Shown: positions 51,601-63,430 of the stretch, in pieces
How positions within the stretch are numbered: position 1 is the first letter of the stretch
How the letters are laid out: the number at the start of each line of letters is the position of its first letter
From: Lota lota
Taxonomy: Eukaryota > Chordata > Actinopteri > Gadiformes > Lotidae
Length of the DNA stretch: 64,000 bases
Assembly: GCA_026745465.1 (NCBI GenBank)
Contig: JACYXH010000719.1
Location: forward strand, 121,818 to 185,817
Direction of reading: 5' to 3'
Program-made: the position numbers and the translations under genes
Notes under the pieces: model-generated
What the model was told of the DNA's origin: nothing
The model's database searches: none
What the model saw: only the letters and a program-made list of their open reading frames with translations

Positions 51601-54600
51601 TCTTAGCGCAGTTATACATAAATAGTCAAGTGTTCTATAGCATATCTGATAGGTGGTTGCCTCTGTGCATTGATACGTGTGTTCTATTTTGGGAACCTGC
51701 AAAGTAAAAAGCAGTATGTTATACTGAAGCTCCAAGTCCGCCTCATAATTATGAAGTTGTCAAAACTGTTTGACACGGATAACTGCGCTGGGCTACCCCA
51801 CTATTGAATTCCACACATACCATTATCTACAGCTGATTGGGTAGTTGACTCATCATAAAGTTATGTTACTTAAGTCAATTTAATTAAAATGAAATGACAT
51901 AACGTGATTTAACGTAACGTGAATACAACTTTCATATATTAACTCATCCGTGAAACTGATTATGCCGGATTCACGTCAGATCGATTGCTACCGGCAATAG
52001 TGGTGAAGACAACAACTTCCATGTTCCAACTCTACTTCACACGTCACTACGTCTTTCTTTATCTTTGTTATTTAGCGACCCCCAGCGGCACAGATGACAA
52101 TCAGACCTTGAAATGTTATACATTTAATTGAAGTCGTAATCCATTATACATATTATTAAGGTTTTCTATTCAATCAGTGCTTGAAAGAGTGAATACTCAC
52201 AGAAGCAGACATATTGGTCTCCAACAAAGCGGCCGTCACGTACGCAGAGAGAGTGACTTCGTCTGAGACGCCTCCCTGTGAAGCATAGCAATGAAATGCT
52301 TGATTGTGTGATCCACTTAAAATATGTGGTTGAAGTGTGTGTCTACAGTTGTACACCAAACTGGGCCTCCACTTTTTATACTTCAAATCGAATCTAACTA
52401 ATCAGTTTAAACAAAAGTGAAATCTGTCCCAAACATAAAGAAGCCCTTTTACCCCCCTCATAGTAAAGCACAGTAAGAGAGAAGCTCCCATGTCTGTACC
52501 TTCATTCTGTTGTTGAACAGGCTGCCCAACTTTTGGAAGCAGCCGTTGTCTTGTTGTTTGCTCTCCAGCCAAGATTCTGCGTCCGCTATGACGGTTGGGT
52601 CAATGTAGATGAAAGACTTTGCTTTGACGAAGGATCTCAGCACAAATGCTGTGAGCCTGATGAATAATGACCAAAGGTAGTCAGTCGCTCACCAGGGTTA
52701 TAGATCATTTTTCTTACCTATGGTTCATTGACTTCAAAATTCAAATCATTAATGTCAAAGTCTACCAAATCTTACCAGGTATTCCCAGATCCAGTTCCAA
52801 ACGTGCTGTAAGCTCCATCTGAATGCTTGTAGTTCAGCTGCCTCTGATAGCCTGTGTGTGATCATAATTGTTTATTATATAATTGTTGATAACAAACATA
52901 ATTTTCATACCAAGCTACACACAACTGTAGATGCAATGTATGTATACACAATAGTATAAATATCAATAAAGCCTATTTCGTTTTCAGGGAAGGACGTTTT
53001 TAATAAAGTTGGCTGCAAATATCCAAAAAGCACAATTTCTTAGGAGACTTACCACTGGATAAGAAGTTAGTGGCCCTGGCCTTAATCTCAGCGGTGATTT
53101 GCTGTGTGTTGGTGAGGTACTCCAGGATGTAAATATTTGGGGCGAGTAGAGCCATGTTCTGCTCTCCACATCCATACGGCATGCTCAGCAGACCGTCTAG
53201 GTTCTTGAGGGCTCGGCCCAAGATGTCACCTGTGGGAAGTACCAAGGTGAGACTATGGATAATAACCTACACAGGTTATCACCATCTATTAAGCAGATGC
53301 TTTCATCCAGAGGGACTGCTAGGTTTTTGTAGATACATGTTATTAACAAACAGGTATCAGGGAGGCCTACTGGTAATGTACTGCAGACATTGGGGTTTGA
53401 ACCCAGAACCGTTTGGCTGGGAGCCAAACTCTCTGACCACTAGGCTTCCTCTCCCCTGACTACTGCTGAACTGTTTCATGTGTCTGTTTAATTGTTCTGC
53501 TTGTTCTGTTTTCTGAATCATTCCACATACACACACTCAGTGGTCTTCTTCCTATTGGGCATGGTTGATAAAGCGGCCCCCAACATGCTCAGTAAAAATA
53601 TCAACGTTTACCCAGGACTGATACTGAAGCTCGGGCAGATCCTTGGATCACATCCTCAGGTAGGCTGAGCTCCACCTGCTCCTGAAGACTCTCTCCTAGG
53701 TATGGAGAACACATGAATATTCATGTTATAAAGAGCCATATACAGGCATATGGCAACACCAGAAGGAAGAAATGTATCAAAGATAGCTTCATACAGTAAT
53801 GTAATTTAGTAAAGTAACGTTAATTAACACGCAAATGTACAGTCTATGTATTAGCTGAAAAGTGTCAAATCTAAACATTCAAATGTGTTAAATAACCACG
53901 TAAAATTGATAAATATATAAAAACAAAATAAATAAACCGATTAAATTAATAGACGAATAATATATGATAATTACCGTTTATAAGAAGTTACCACTGACCT
54001 TTTGGACAGAGCAAGACGTTGTAGGTCTTGGTCTGCTCGATTCCCTCTGCCTAAAAAGAAGAGGATTAGAAACAAACAAGATGAGATGCATACACACAAA
54101 TCTTCCAACATTTTCCAAATCCACCATTTCAGAAACAACCATTTCACCAACAATGTAATCATCACCTTCACGATGAGAGAGCGCGTGACTACGTCGATGC
54201 GGCCTCTCTCGGGAACGTTTACAATCTCGTTGTCACACGAGGTGTGGGAACTCACTGCCTCTGCAGTCATAGTCACGTTCACAGGCCCTACAGATACAAG
54301 GATACATCACGGCTATAGCACAACAAAAACACATGGTTCAACAGACTGCTATGACTATGATATATTGTGATATGTCTTCAGTCTACTGGAGTACTGTGTT
54401 TTTAACCCTCACCAAGGGCTGTTGGGGTCAGTTTCCAGCTGTGAGTCCTGCGGCCTTGGGCACACAGACAGGAGGCTTGCTGGGCATCTGCGAGGGGTGT
54501 GAGGGTGTAGTCTGAAGAGATGGCGGGGCTCACGCTCACCTGCCAATGAGAACACACATAGTCTGTTATAGAAAGCATGGCTGAAGAAAACGAAGACTTG

Positions 54601-55075
54601 TATCAAATCTGGATTTTGATTTTGGGTTGATACAGTTGACCGTAAGAAGAAAATGAAATCTTCAAATGTATCCATGAGTATGATAACCTTTTAATGAGCA
54701 CATTACAAAAATAAGTAATATTAATTAAACAAGAATGATAGAACTTATAGAATTCCGTCCTAAATGTTTACATTACAGTAATTACACGTTTTGAAGGGTA
54801 TTCTATGAATGTGACTTATATTAAAGTAAAGGGCTGTTGTTGGTGTACCATTATACAGCTGCTTTGGTAGTTGAAGACGGTAGCCTTCAGCTCCAGGTTT
54901 TCCCCTCGGATGATGGAGTAAGGGAGGCTGAGCTCCAGGAAGAAGGGCTGGAAGACTACCAGCTCTTTGGGCGGGGCCAGGCCAAACCCCTGCTCTGACA
55001 GGCAGAAGGCCTCAGTCTCCCAGGTGGTGATGGTGTCCGGGACGGTGACGGGCACCTCCTTCATACCTGACTTTC

Positions 55076-55118
<43 letters not shown>

Positions 55119-58100
55119 GCATTGGCTGCCTAGCCTCTTAAAAGCCCCATAAAAGGATAATGAACTTTTACTACAGTCACATTATTATTATTCACCCATT
55201 CCTCATAATGTATGCTAATGCATGAGAACAAAAACCAAAATACATCAAAGATATCATCAAAATCGAGCACTTTATTTGGGTAGTTGGGACCACTTGTGGA
55301 GAGGCTTAACCTTTCAACCAATGCTATATCAGGTTTCTGCTCGCCCTGCATTAACCTTCAAAAAGCTGACACACAGTCGGTGGTCAGCGTGTTCAGCTAT
55401 GTTCCAACTAAATCAGATCACATTCCACCAATGGGTTGTTCTGTACTCATGGCCTGTTTTACTTGGAAATACGTCATGATAGACACATGGATAAATAGAT
55501 AGAGTACCATATATATGTAGGCCTATTTATATTTTCATTACGACATCAATAATAATAATATAGACCTATGATATAATAATATGCACTGCATAATATAGCA
55601 GTAAGATGCATTCTGAAAGCAGCCTTCTGGTGAACATATACATTAATTATTCATATCTACATCTCTGAAGGGATTTCTTTTATATTAAGCTTACCCCACT
55701 TTGACCAGGTCCCACAACCAGGTTTCAGGAAAGAAAGTGCGGACAGTTTCTATGATTGGAGGAGGGGGGGGAGGAGCGCCGCCACCGGCAACACTGAAAG
55801 CAACCATGAAGCTACGTCGTGGTTCCATCATAACTGTCTCTGAGTAACCGCCATATCTAATAACTAATTCCAGTAAAAAAAAAGGGAGAGTGTATGTTAT
55901 CTATAAGTATCCTGTGTTCTACGGATGCGTAATGCATTCACTTGAGAAAAAATTTATTACTTAATGATCTCATAATTCTGAGAAAAGTGTTTATGTAATA
56001 GATAATTCTGCCCAGTTTTTCTGAATGAATGAGATACCTCAAAATCGTGCGAGAAACTCTCACCTGCATGGAATACGGTTGCTGCTGCTAATCAGCCTAA
56101 CCCCCCAAAGGTGATTTCAAGTACGGGGTCGATATAAGGTATCTAAGGTTTTAGTTAACATGTCAAATTATGTAATCTAACTGTTCGCCTGACCTCATGT
56201 AACAGTAGAGAATGCATTTCAGATGCATCATCTTATATCCGTCAAGCATGCCATATCGGTTCAACTGATCCTGGAGAAACAATGTCAAGCAGATCATAAT
56301 GGGCTTTCCGTCTGAACAACCCCAAAGTCCTGAGGTCCTCGCACAAAGTGGACAGACTAATAACAATACCATCAATATTGCTCAAGGACACGAGTATCTC
56401 CCAACGTCTCAAACATAAACCAAAATAAAACTGGATTAAACTCAGCAGGTGGGACATATTAGCTTCTATGAATTCAAGCTCGTGAATGTCAGCTTCATTA
56501 TTTTGAGGTATCTCATTATTTCAGTAAAATAAGAGCAGATTTTTTTTTAAAACCTTTCTCAGAATTCTGAGGTAATAAACTCTTTGAGTCAGAAAAATAG
56601 AGCATAATTTGTTTACCACATTAAAACTTTTCTCAGAATTCTAAGATAATTATGTCGCTATTTTAGAAAAACAAGCTTTTTTTTTCTTTTTCTTAAGTGA
56701 ATGTGTTACGCTTCCATATCATTAACATGCTTCACAGGATAAGAGAGTTCTGGAAAAAAGTCTCACTCTGGTTATAGTAGTAGTTTCTTCCATGGTACGT
56801 GAGACAGGAAGGCGATTTGAGAATCAAATTTGTGAACATCTTCAGCCCCACTCCCTAGATTAATAAATACATGTGTTTTAGTTGTAATAGTTGACCTTTT
56901 AAGTTCCACTCATATAAAAAATTCAAGTGGTAAATGAAAAAGATACTTCAGCCCTACCTGGAATACTGAGTACGCACTGTTGTCTTCGGGGCCTGGGTAT
57001 GGCCGTATAAATCTTTTGGGTCTCACTCGCAAACAAGTGTCAGGATCATTGACTTCATATGGATACATGCTTGCGCTCTGGACTGGCAACAAGTTAAATA
57101 TCTGCAAAACATGACAAATACAAAGTGAAAAAACCAAATGCTTCCTGATATAGACTTCTATATAGCTACAGTCGATCGGCAGATGTAGCCAACTGCTTGA
57201 CCGAAGATGCGTGCATGAAATTTCTGTACAGAATTCAGAGTGATAAATATATATAAAGAATACAAATGAAGAGCAATCTAATATAAAACTCTGTTTGATG
57301 CTATTTTGTATAACCATAATCACAAATTTGTGACGAGGTCAATTTAAGTCATAAGGGTCACTTTACCTACAGTATATGTTATTTAATCATGTCACTTTGA
57401 TCCAAAGAGACTATCTGGCACTGAATGATATATTATTTTAGATACACGGATGCCACTGGGATTTGATCCCACCACCTTTCAGCTAGGAGCCAGCTCAGCT
57501 AAGAAGTCTCATACAAAACTGCAGTGAAATCCAGTTTCGTAGGAGCAGAAGCAATAGAAAAACTAGGCCGACCATCCATGAAGGGGAAGCATTGCATGCT
57601 TAAAGTGTGTGACATAGCGTGTCCAGAAAAAAAGCAACCATCTGCAATTATTGGACAAATAAAAATAAACTGGCTGATTGGGTTGATGAACTAGCCACCC
57701 ATCACCGAGACCAGCTCATAGAGAATCAAAGACTTTGTTGATTAATCGCTTGCTGTGGTTGAGAGTACCGATGCTATAGATACTGCTCAGTTTTCAGTTT
57801 TCAACAGTGGGGTGGATTCCAATGTATCTGTTATGGAGTAGCTACTGGATGTTAACTCAATGCATGACACGACCACCAGAAAGGACATTTCCCTAGAAGT
57901 GGAGAAATACGTGACAGACATGAAGCTGACCTGACAAAACCTAATGGGAATCACGACGGACTGGGCACCTGCAATATGTGGTGACAGGAGCGGACTGGTA
58001 GGAAGGATGAGGGAAATGATGCACGAAGAGAATGGCTCATGGGAGTTGAGAGCTTACTACTGCATTATACATCAGGAGACACTTTGTGATTTTGAGGCAA

Positions 58101-61100
58101 AAATTCAAATGTCAACTTTTCACTAATCTGTTTTCCATTGATGTGGTCAATGCACCAGTGAATATGCAGGTGGAGCTCATAGAACTCCAGTGTAACAGCA
58201 CACTGAAGGCCAGTACAATTCTGTGGGGGCAGGTCTGTTCTCCCGTTTTGTCCCAGAAACTATTCCACAACTCCGCCTTCAGGCCTCCCATATGCTCTGC
58301 ATATTTGGCAAGACATACATGTGTATTTTCTGTAATGAAGATCAACAAATCATCTCACAGGACACATCTAACTGACAGGTAACTTCACTCAATCTTGAGC
58401 TTTTCAGCAGCATAGACCCTGAGCCCAAAAATGAATAGACTTGCAGCAAAGAGAAGTGCCAGGTGTCAAGCAAATAGGAAGTGCCAATATCGTTGGGACT
58501 CAGATCAAGACAAAGATCTTTGCAGAGTTGCATGTCTTTAAACTCCCACTTCAAGTTAACGAGCAGTATACCATTTCTAACCCTAAATGTACATGAACCA
58601 ACGAAAATCCCTGCTTGACCAGTCAGCGCTAACTTGATGCAAACCTCTGCAGAGAAGGGTCACACGTTACCAATCTCTGGGAGGACTGCATGTCTTCACA
58701 TACGCGTAGGTCCGCAAATGGCAAAAGAAGTGTGTTCAGCCTCTGAGGGTGCTTTCACACCTGAGCTGTTCGGTCCGTTCTACTCGATCCCTGGAGTGTT
58801 TCTCTTGATAAAACTGTAAATTTTGGGTGGTGTGAGCACTAAGTCAAACTCTGATGTGAACCAAACAAACAAACTATGGTCCACTTGAAAACGTGAGTCT
58901 TGGTCCTCTTCCAAGTGAACTCTGGTTGGGTTCAGAAAAAATGCATTGTAAGTTGAACGTACACTTTAGCAGGTATCTGGACATAAAACACATATTCAGC
59001 CAGGTAGGCTTTATATAAACCTTTCCTTGATTGAAATGAGTCACGGTCAGACATTGTGCTTCAGGAGGTCCATCTCATCTAAATATGGTCAGATGACTAT
59101 ATGAAGCTATTGCTAGTGGGCACCAGTAAAACATCCAGTGTGAACGCTAACAGAACAAAATGTAAGTGCGATTGTGCCTTAAGAGGGTGGGTGGAATTGG
59201 CGATGTTGATGAAAATAAGGCTTGGAGTGAAGGTTATGTATTCAGGCTGTCCCACTTGCCTTGTCAGCAGTCAGCTTCTTCCCAGATTCCTTGATAAGGA
59301 CACTCTGGTCCACTGCACTGATGCCACACAGGGAGTCTGGCTGGGCTCTCAGCTGCAGCCTGTTCTCCTCTCCTGGGACGGATGCACTGGGAGAAAACTC
59401 CAGTGACACCTGGAGAAAAATTAATTGTTGGGATATTTTATTTCCAGGTCAATCAGTCCACGTCACTTAATAAAATGATAAATGATACATAACATCCCGT
59501 CAGTCACACTGACCTTGTTAGCGAAGCATTTCTCTGTGTCAAAATCAGCTTTGTGAGCGATGATGTTCTCACTGGGAAGACTGGTGTATGCCACCACCTG
59601 GACCAATGGTGCCATGTCTGGAGACACTTTCAACTTGATGGTAACTTCCCCCTTGGTCACTGAAATGAATCTTATATTAGCCATCAGAGCTCAAATGATA
59701 AGGTGTCAATTTAGATTTTTTTTAATTGATCCACAGGCTATTATTAACTCCAGACCACTTGTTTTGTTCTGTTTGGGAAAACTCTGTCAGTCTGAGCAGC
59801 CTTAACTGAAAGGCTTCGCAGACCACATTATGACATCCCCTAACCCCAAACCCTCCACTAATTATCAGGGAATAAACCTTGAAAAGGAACACAGAAAGAG
59901 GGATCCTTCCTTCCAGGGGGGGTTAGGAGTGCAATAGGGGCCATGGTGGTAGCATGACAAGCAACCTGTTTAGGTTAAGGATTAGCTGGTAGCCATTAGT
60001 GGGATATCTGGTTTTACCATGGTATATAAATACATACATATATAACAACGTAACAGCATTTATCTTAATGTTAATCAATGCACAACCTATGAGCGTTGGA
60101 AATGGGGGAGGTGGTGGGTTTTGCACGCTTGAACAGTGCAGCGAGCGGCTGCAAGATGACTGAGTGCATTGCTTCAAAAACCCAACGACTGAGTGTGTTA
60201 GAATTGGATTAGCCAATGTCAGCCAACGGCTGGTTGGAGTATTGGATTGTGTGGAGCTGGGCTTTAACAACTGTGGGTTTCCCACTAAAAGTTAATTTAG
60301 TTAGTTGTATTTGTCAATGAAAGTATGACTCATCAACTGATCGGCAGGTTTATGCTGCGCCATGTTAAGTTATTAATCAATGTCACGAACTGCCGAGACA
60401 ACGGTGAGATTTGATTGATTATGTGGCTTGGTCCCAAGTGAATAGTGATATTCAATGTCATTAATGGCCGAGCCATCAGCGAGTTTCTTTTGAGTTTGAA
60501 GTTTAGTCCTAAGTGAATAGTGATAGTCTACATCATTAATTTGCCTAGCCATCGGCTGATTTCAGTTGAGGTGTGCCTTGGTAAAGTAAATAGTGATTCT
60601 AATTATTCTAATATCAGCAGTATAAAAACGGCACTCCAGTGGAAGCCTGAACCAACGCAAAGCAAAAAATAAAAACGTTGCCTACAGTTTGTTAAGCACT
60701 TACTTTCCATAAGTTAACAGATTTAAACAGAGTAAAGAATGTTTTTTGTATGGCCCAGATTATGGAAGAGCACTGTCCGTACACACCTGGTTCATCCAGA
60801 ACTTCAACCTTTATAAGTCCTTGTCTGGCGATGGATCCTCGGGCCAAAATCTGCAGTGAAGAAAGGCAAGGAGGGCAAATAAACAAATAAGTCAGAATGG
60901 GTTTTGTATTTGTTTTGGAGTGAGTCCATAATTCCAGTACTGTCAGCTGTAAAAACAGCCCCTTGTCTAATTCTGGCTTTATTTTTTACCATTTGTGTTT
61001 ATTAATTTGACACCCACTCTATCCCTGTCTACTATAGACTGATCAACAATAGACCAATTTATCGCTCTCCAGTTAATTTAGCATTTAAAGCATGCAACCC

Positions 61101-63271
61101 ACTGCATTACTTTATAGAAAGCATAATAATAACAAAAAATCATGATAACAAGTTAGAAGCCTCCATTTCCACAGTTATATGTAATCAAAAGAACTAAGTA
61201 TTGTTCTGTGATATTTTTCTCACCAGATACATTATATCCACAGGTCCCGGGGCCTCCCCAACAAAAGTGAAGTGGACATTGATGAGTTCTTCCACGTCGC
61301 AGATGAGCTTGGTCTCCCTTTTCTTCACCTCAAGGGAGCTGATGGTTGGAGTATCCTCCGTTTTTGGCCGGGCAAGCGAGAGGGTGTGTTCGCTGTTTGG
61401 ATAGTGAGGAGTTCTGTACCCTTGGTACTTCAATTCAGGCAGCGCAGACACCTTGGTGGAATATAAAATTAAGTGTGTGTATGGGTGTGTGTGTGTGGGG
61501 GGGGGGGGGGGGGGGGGGGGATTAGTTGATGATTTAACAGACTGAAAGACATACTATTTAAAATTTGTTATCATTTGTTATCATTTTTAACACACTGATG
61601 TATATGGTTTAGATGGTTTGTGTATCATTTCTTGTTTGGGAGTGGTTAGATGTCTCCACAACATGTCTTACTTACTGTTAGTTGGAAGTTGTCCTGAAAT
61701 CTGGATGTGTTGAATAAAAAACTGGCCACACCATCACTGTCGGTGGTGAGGTTTTGAATGAGCCGTTTCACTGACCAACTCTCACCCTCAAACAGATGGA
61801 GCAACATGTCTGGGATGGGCGTGTCGTTAAAGTACACTGCCTTCACCTGATGGATTAATACAACACAGCGTGTACCATACCTACGTTTGAGGAATCTTGT
61901 TTATCACAGCCTAAACTATTGTTCATTAACTGCTCATCGCACTAACCTTGCCTTCCACAACCGATCCTCTCTTATACACCGTGGGCGTATCAATAAATGA
62001 AAGCTTTCCAATCACGTAAGAAAGTTGGATTGTTTCACTCCCCAAGTACTTGAGTCCTTTGAAGTCATGAGAAAGACAACTGTGTTAGTTTGCAGTGGGG
62101 TTAAGCTAAATGTTACGGCAATCTGCATCATTGTTCAATGTGTTTGAGATAGAAGATAGAAACTGTGTGACTTACCCAGTGGTGTAAAGTAACAAAGTAT
62201 AAATACTTTGTTACAGTACTCAAATGGGTATTTCACGTCACAAGACCTCTGAGGTCATTTCCCCACCCACCCGGGCTTTTGTTTGCACCCCTGACAGTTT
62301 TTAGGTCGCTTGCTTCAATATTCAGTTATTTCTTTACATTGGAAACTGTACAGATTTTACATAAAACATTAAAATGTTCATATGAACTGGTTTCAGAAGT
62401 ACTGGTAACTGCGTCCGCTGCACTAGCCATGGCAGCATGCCAGGTGCCTTAAATCCTCAGGTGCCGTAAAACACAGTGTGCAAAGCTCAAGTTCACATTC
62501 AGCTAGTGGAGGACTACTGAAGACGAACACCCATGACCATAGTTACCCAAATATTTACCTATATAGGTACTTTTTACTTTGGTACCCAAGTACATTATAA
62601 CCCAGAAAAATACTTGTTATACTTATGTACATTTTATTTGAGCTATTTTATGACTTTTGCTCAAATTGTATTCTTACAGAAGACTTTTACCGGTCAATAT
62701 TCACAAAAATGTCTGTACTTTTTACTACTTTCTACACCACTGGACTTACCTGTCCCTTCCTCTTCCACTTCAGCGACGACAGAAAGTTCAGTCCTAACCA
62801 ACTTTTCTATACGTGTGAAAAGTGCCATGTTGAAGTTAAATGTTGCACAGCCAGTCTTGTCAAGCTAGGAAAAGAATAGAAAATACAGATATTTACACCA
62901 AAAGTTTAGTATTTATATACATATATACAAATAACTATATGTGTAAGGCTCACATGTTTTTATTTTATTTTGAATGCTAACTATGAATGCTCATTCCAGT
63001 ATAGGTGTGTGTTCTTCAGCCCTAAAGGCTTAAACACACCAAAACACAAGGAAAGTGGGATTTAATATGCTTTTGGTATGAAGGCAAGGTTCAGCTTCCG
63101 TTTGAGCTCTTTGCCGGGACTTTGGTGTGGGGATGGGTTATAGAGGGTCTGCCGCTACCCTACCTGTTTAGTCTCTTTGTGGCAAGGGGCAACAAACTCA
63201 GGTTCTCCCTCTGGGTGGTCGGGCGAAAACCTCATTGGAATCAGGATATATTGATCCAAAGGTCGGCATAT
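44389..63271 (-). CDS. Alpha-2-macroglobulin-like protease inhibitor, copy R (5' partial)
   Basis: The mirror-image paralogue of the gene at 1-18543, read on the minus strand, with 29 placed exons and about 1197 codons ending at TAA (44389-44391). Exon lengths equal those of copy L except exon 10 (+3 bases), exon 11 (-3 bases) and the terminal exon. The frame is open throughout. The thioester GCGEQN (Cys codon 53168-53170), the CUB, thioester and receptor-binding domains and all splice sites are kept, so this looks like a working gene rather than a pseudogene. Upstream coding exons (signal peptide, MG1, MG2) are not in 63272-64000. Its 3' end faces that of copy L across about 26 kb of retroelements. 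Confidence 0.93.
44491..44528 (-). repeat. (CA)n microsatellite in intron 28, copy R
   Basis: About 19 CA units on + (GT on the gene strand), next to the exon 28 donor of copy R. Short counterpart of 18303-18504. Confidence 0.95.
45806..53229 (-). CDS. Copy R exons 17-23: thioester domain and second CUB half
   Basis: Exons are 53053-53229, 52776-52851, 52500-52656, 52201-52275, 47448-47610, 46880-47064 and 45806-46018. The thioester exon reads [11 protein letters not shown]. Exon 18 has a Lys-His pair (YKHSDGAY) where copy L has YKNSDGAY. Intron 20 (47611-52200) contains a 3.4-kb LTR retrotransposon remnant shared with copy L, and intron 22 a minisatellite. Intron 21 (47065-47447) shows nothing recognisable. 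Confidence 0.92.
46205..46879 (-). repeat. Minisatellite in intron 22, copy R
   Basis: Mirror counterpart of 15634-16660, shorter (about 680 bp) and more diverged. On + the units read gcaggtcctgtgttccccctatagag. It again abuts the exon 22 donor. Confidence 0.9.
47660..47890. mobile_element. Harbinger-like repeat remnant in intron 20, copy R
   Basis: Contains gttcacaccaaaagcgaaac and several cgcg-rich steps, as in fish Harbinger-type MITEs. It adjoins the retrotransposon at 48140-51780. The opposite end was not identified. Confidence 0.35.
48804..49430 (+). pseudogene. Broken gag region of the intron 20 Gypsy
   Basis: The first frame (48816-49088) begins [11 protein letters not shown] and covers the N-terminal capsid-like part. 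After a frameshift the continuation includes DRLVCG (49190-49210) and [14 protein letters not shown] (49250-49290), typical of Gypsy capsid C-terminal helices. Interrupted, non-functional. Confidence 0.6.
49430..51440 (+). pseudogene. Broken pol region (RT, integrase) of the intron 20 Gypsy
   Basis: Reverse transcriptase pieces occur at 49460-49900 (a [18 protein letters not shown] motif and an IDLEH-type segment). An integrase core piece lies at 50600-50800 ([21 protein letters not shown]), followed by an integrase C-terminal part to about 51440. Several stops and frameshifts. Fossil. Confidence 0.6.
53285..53455 (-). mobile_element. SINE with fish-type tail in intron 16, copy R
   Basis: Inverted partner of 10845-11000 and better preserved. 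On the minus strand it has a recognisable A-box region (gcctagtggtcagagag), a B-box ggttctgggttcaaacccc and the ctctggatgaaagcatctgct tail. Confidence 0.7.
53612..55074 (-). CDS. Copy R exons 12-16: MG7 and first CUB half
   Basis: Exons are 54849-55074, 54413-54539, 54166-54287, 53999-54050 and 53612-53695. Lengths equal those of copy L and there are few substitutions ([11 protein letters not shown] for [19 protein letters not shown] for SCDNKIVN). The introns between them, and 55075-55694, hold no gene; a GA microsatellite abuts the exon 12 acceptor. Confidence 0.92.
55078..55115 (-). repeat. GA/TC microsatellite at the exon 12 acceptor, copy R
   Basis: An uninterrupted (AG)n on + (TC on the gene strand) that serves as the polypyrimidine tract of exon 12 of copy R. 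Confidence 0.9.
55695..57101 (-). CDS. Copy R exons 9-11: pre-bait and bait region
   Basis: Exons are 56958-57101, 56767-56854 and 55695-55863. Exon 9 keeps the IFNLLP start but reads [14 protein letters not shown] where copy L has LPVRLKRSLWPYPG. Exon 10 has an extra Tyr codon, and its last base is A instead of G before gtgaga. Exon 11 keeps the flanks and the [10 protein letters not shown] linker but has a different core ([18 protein letters not shown]) with a paired Arg that copy L lacks, so a different set of proteases would be expected to cut it. Confidence 0.92.
56190..56460 (-). pseudogene. Integrase-core (DDE) element fragment in intron 10, copy R
   Basis: The minus-strand frame reads [20 protein letters not shown], then [28 protein letters not shown], then a frameshifted [20 protein letters not shown]. 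It resembles the N-terminal helix-turn-helix part of integrase-core domain proteins common in fish. It is the longer counterpart of 7970-8110. Confidence 0.6.
57400..57515 (-). mobile_element. tRNA-derived SINE in intron 8, copy R
   Basis: Inverted partner of 6235-6400, with the B box seen as ggatttgatccc in complement. Confidence 0.55.
57820..58400 (+). pseudogene. hAT transposase remnant in intron 8, copy R
   Basis: Plus-strand partner of 5390-5960. It carries the GITTDWAP and CIIHQE parts at 57944-58080 and the C-terminal piece with [19 protein letters not shown] and [12 protein letters not shown] at 58140-58375, typical of the hATC domain. Frameshifts separate the pieces. Confidence 0.75.
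59260..63271 (-). CDS. Copy R exons 1-8: MG3 (end) to MG6 (first half)
   Basis: Exons in transcript order are 63164-63271, 62750-62864, 61947-62056, 61676-61846, 61224-61451, 60787-60850, 59514-59659 and 59260-59409. The first begins ICRPLDQ after a ctgcag acceptor, matching the SICRK strand of A2M MG3. Substitutions against copy L are scattered (for example [14 protein letters not shown] for EIMYQDYRTPHYED in exon 5). Exon 8 again ends at a GC donor. Short introns 1, 3, 4, 5 and 7 show no gene. Confidence 0.9.
59660..60786. repeat. Intron 6 of copy R with the same degenerate repeats
   Basis: Counterpart of 2668-3859 in reverse orientation. Repeated motifs with aagtgaatagtgat and ggccgagccatc occur at about 60420-60600. 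No gene is seen. Confidence 0.45.
61497..61520 (+). repeat. Poly-G tract in intron 4, copy R
   Basis: 24 consecutive G after a GT run. The matching place in copy L (about 1935-1960) has cccctccctcaaacac, so the homopolymer is specific to this arm or to the assembly. Confidence 0.85.
62175..62743. mobile_element. TIR element (CCAGTGGTGTA ends) in intron 2, copy R
   Basis: Inverted partner of the element at 689-1277, with the same ccagtggtgta terminal inverted repeats, flanking the exon 2 donor of copy R. Confidence 0.75.
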
Positions 63272-63430
63272 CTGCAGCGAAGCGGTGGCTGGCACAGGCT
63301 GTTTGTATGTGTAGCTGAACGGAGGAAAAACATTTATAAAGGACCTCTTAGTTGTTCTTTTAAGTTATATTCATTTGGTTGATGGGTCATATCAGATCAC
63401 ATCATATATCACAATAAATAATCAATATTA
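63272..63430. other. Intron upstream of copy R exon 1, no gene
   Basis: No coding or repeat signal recognised. The next 5' exon of copy R must lie beyond 64000. Confidence 0.6.

Larger units (their letters stand above)
48140..51780 (+). mobile_element. Gypsy-like retrotransposon remnant in intron 20, copy R
   Basis: Antisense to gene copy R. Two related LTR ends (about 48500-48607 and 51600-51770) share a stretch around gcattgatacgtgtgttct. The 5' one is followed by a primer-binding-site-like attggcgtagaggacg. Inside are gag, reverse transcriptase and integrase pieces, all interrupted by stops and frameshifts. It is the longer version of the remnant in copy L (12225-14640). Confidence 0.7.
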
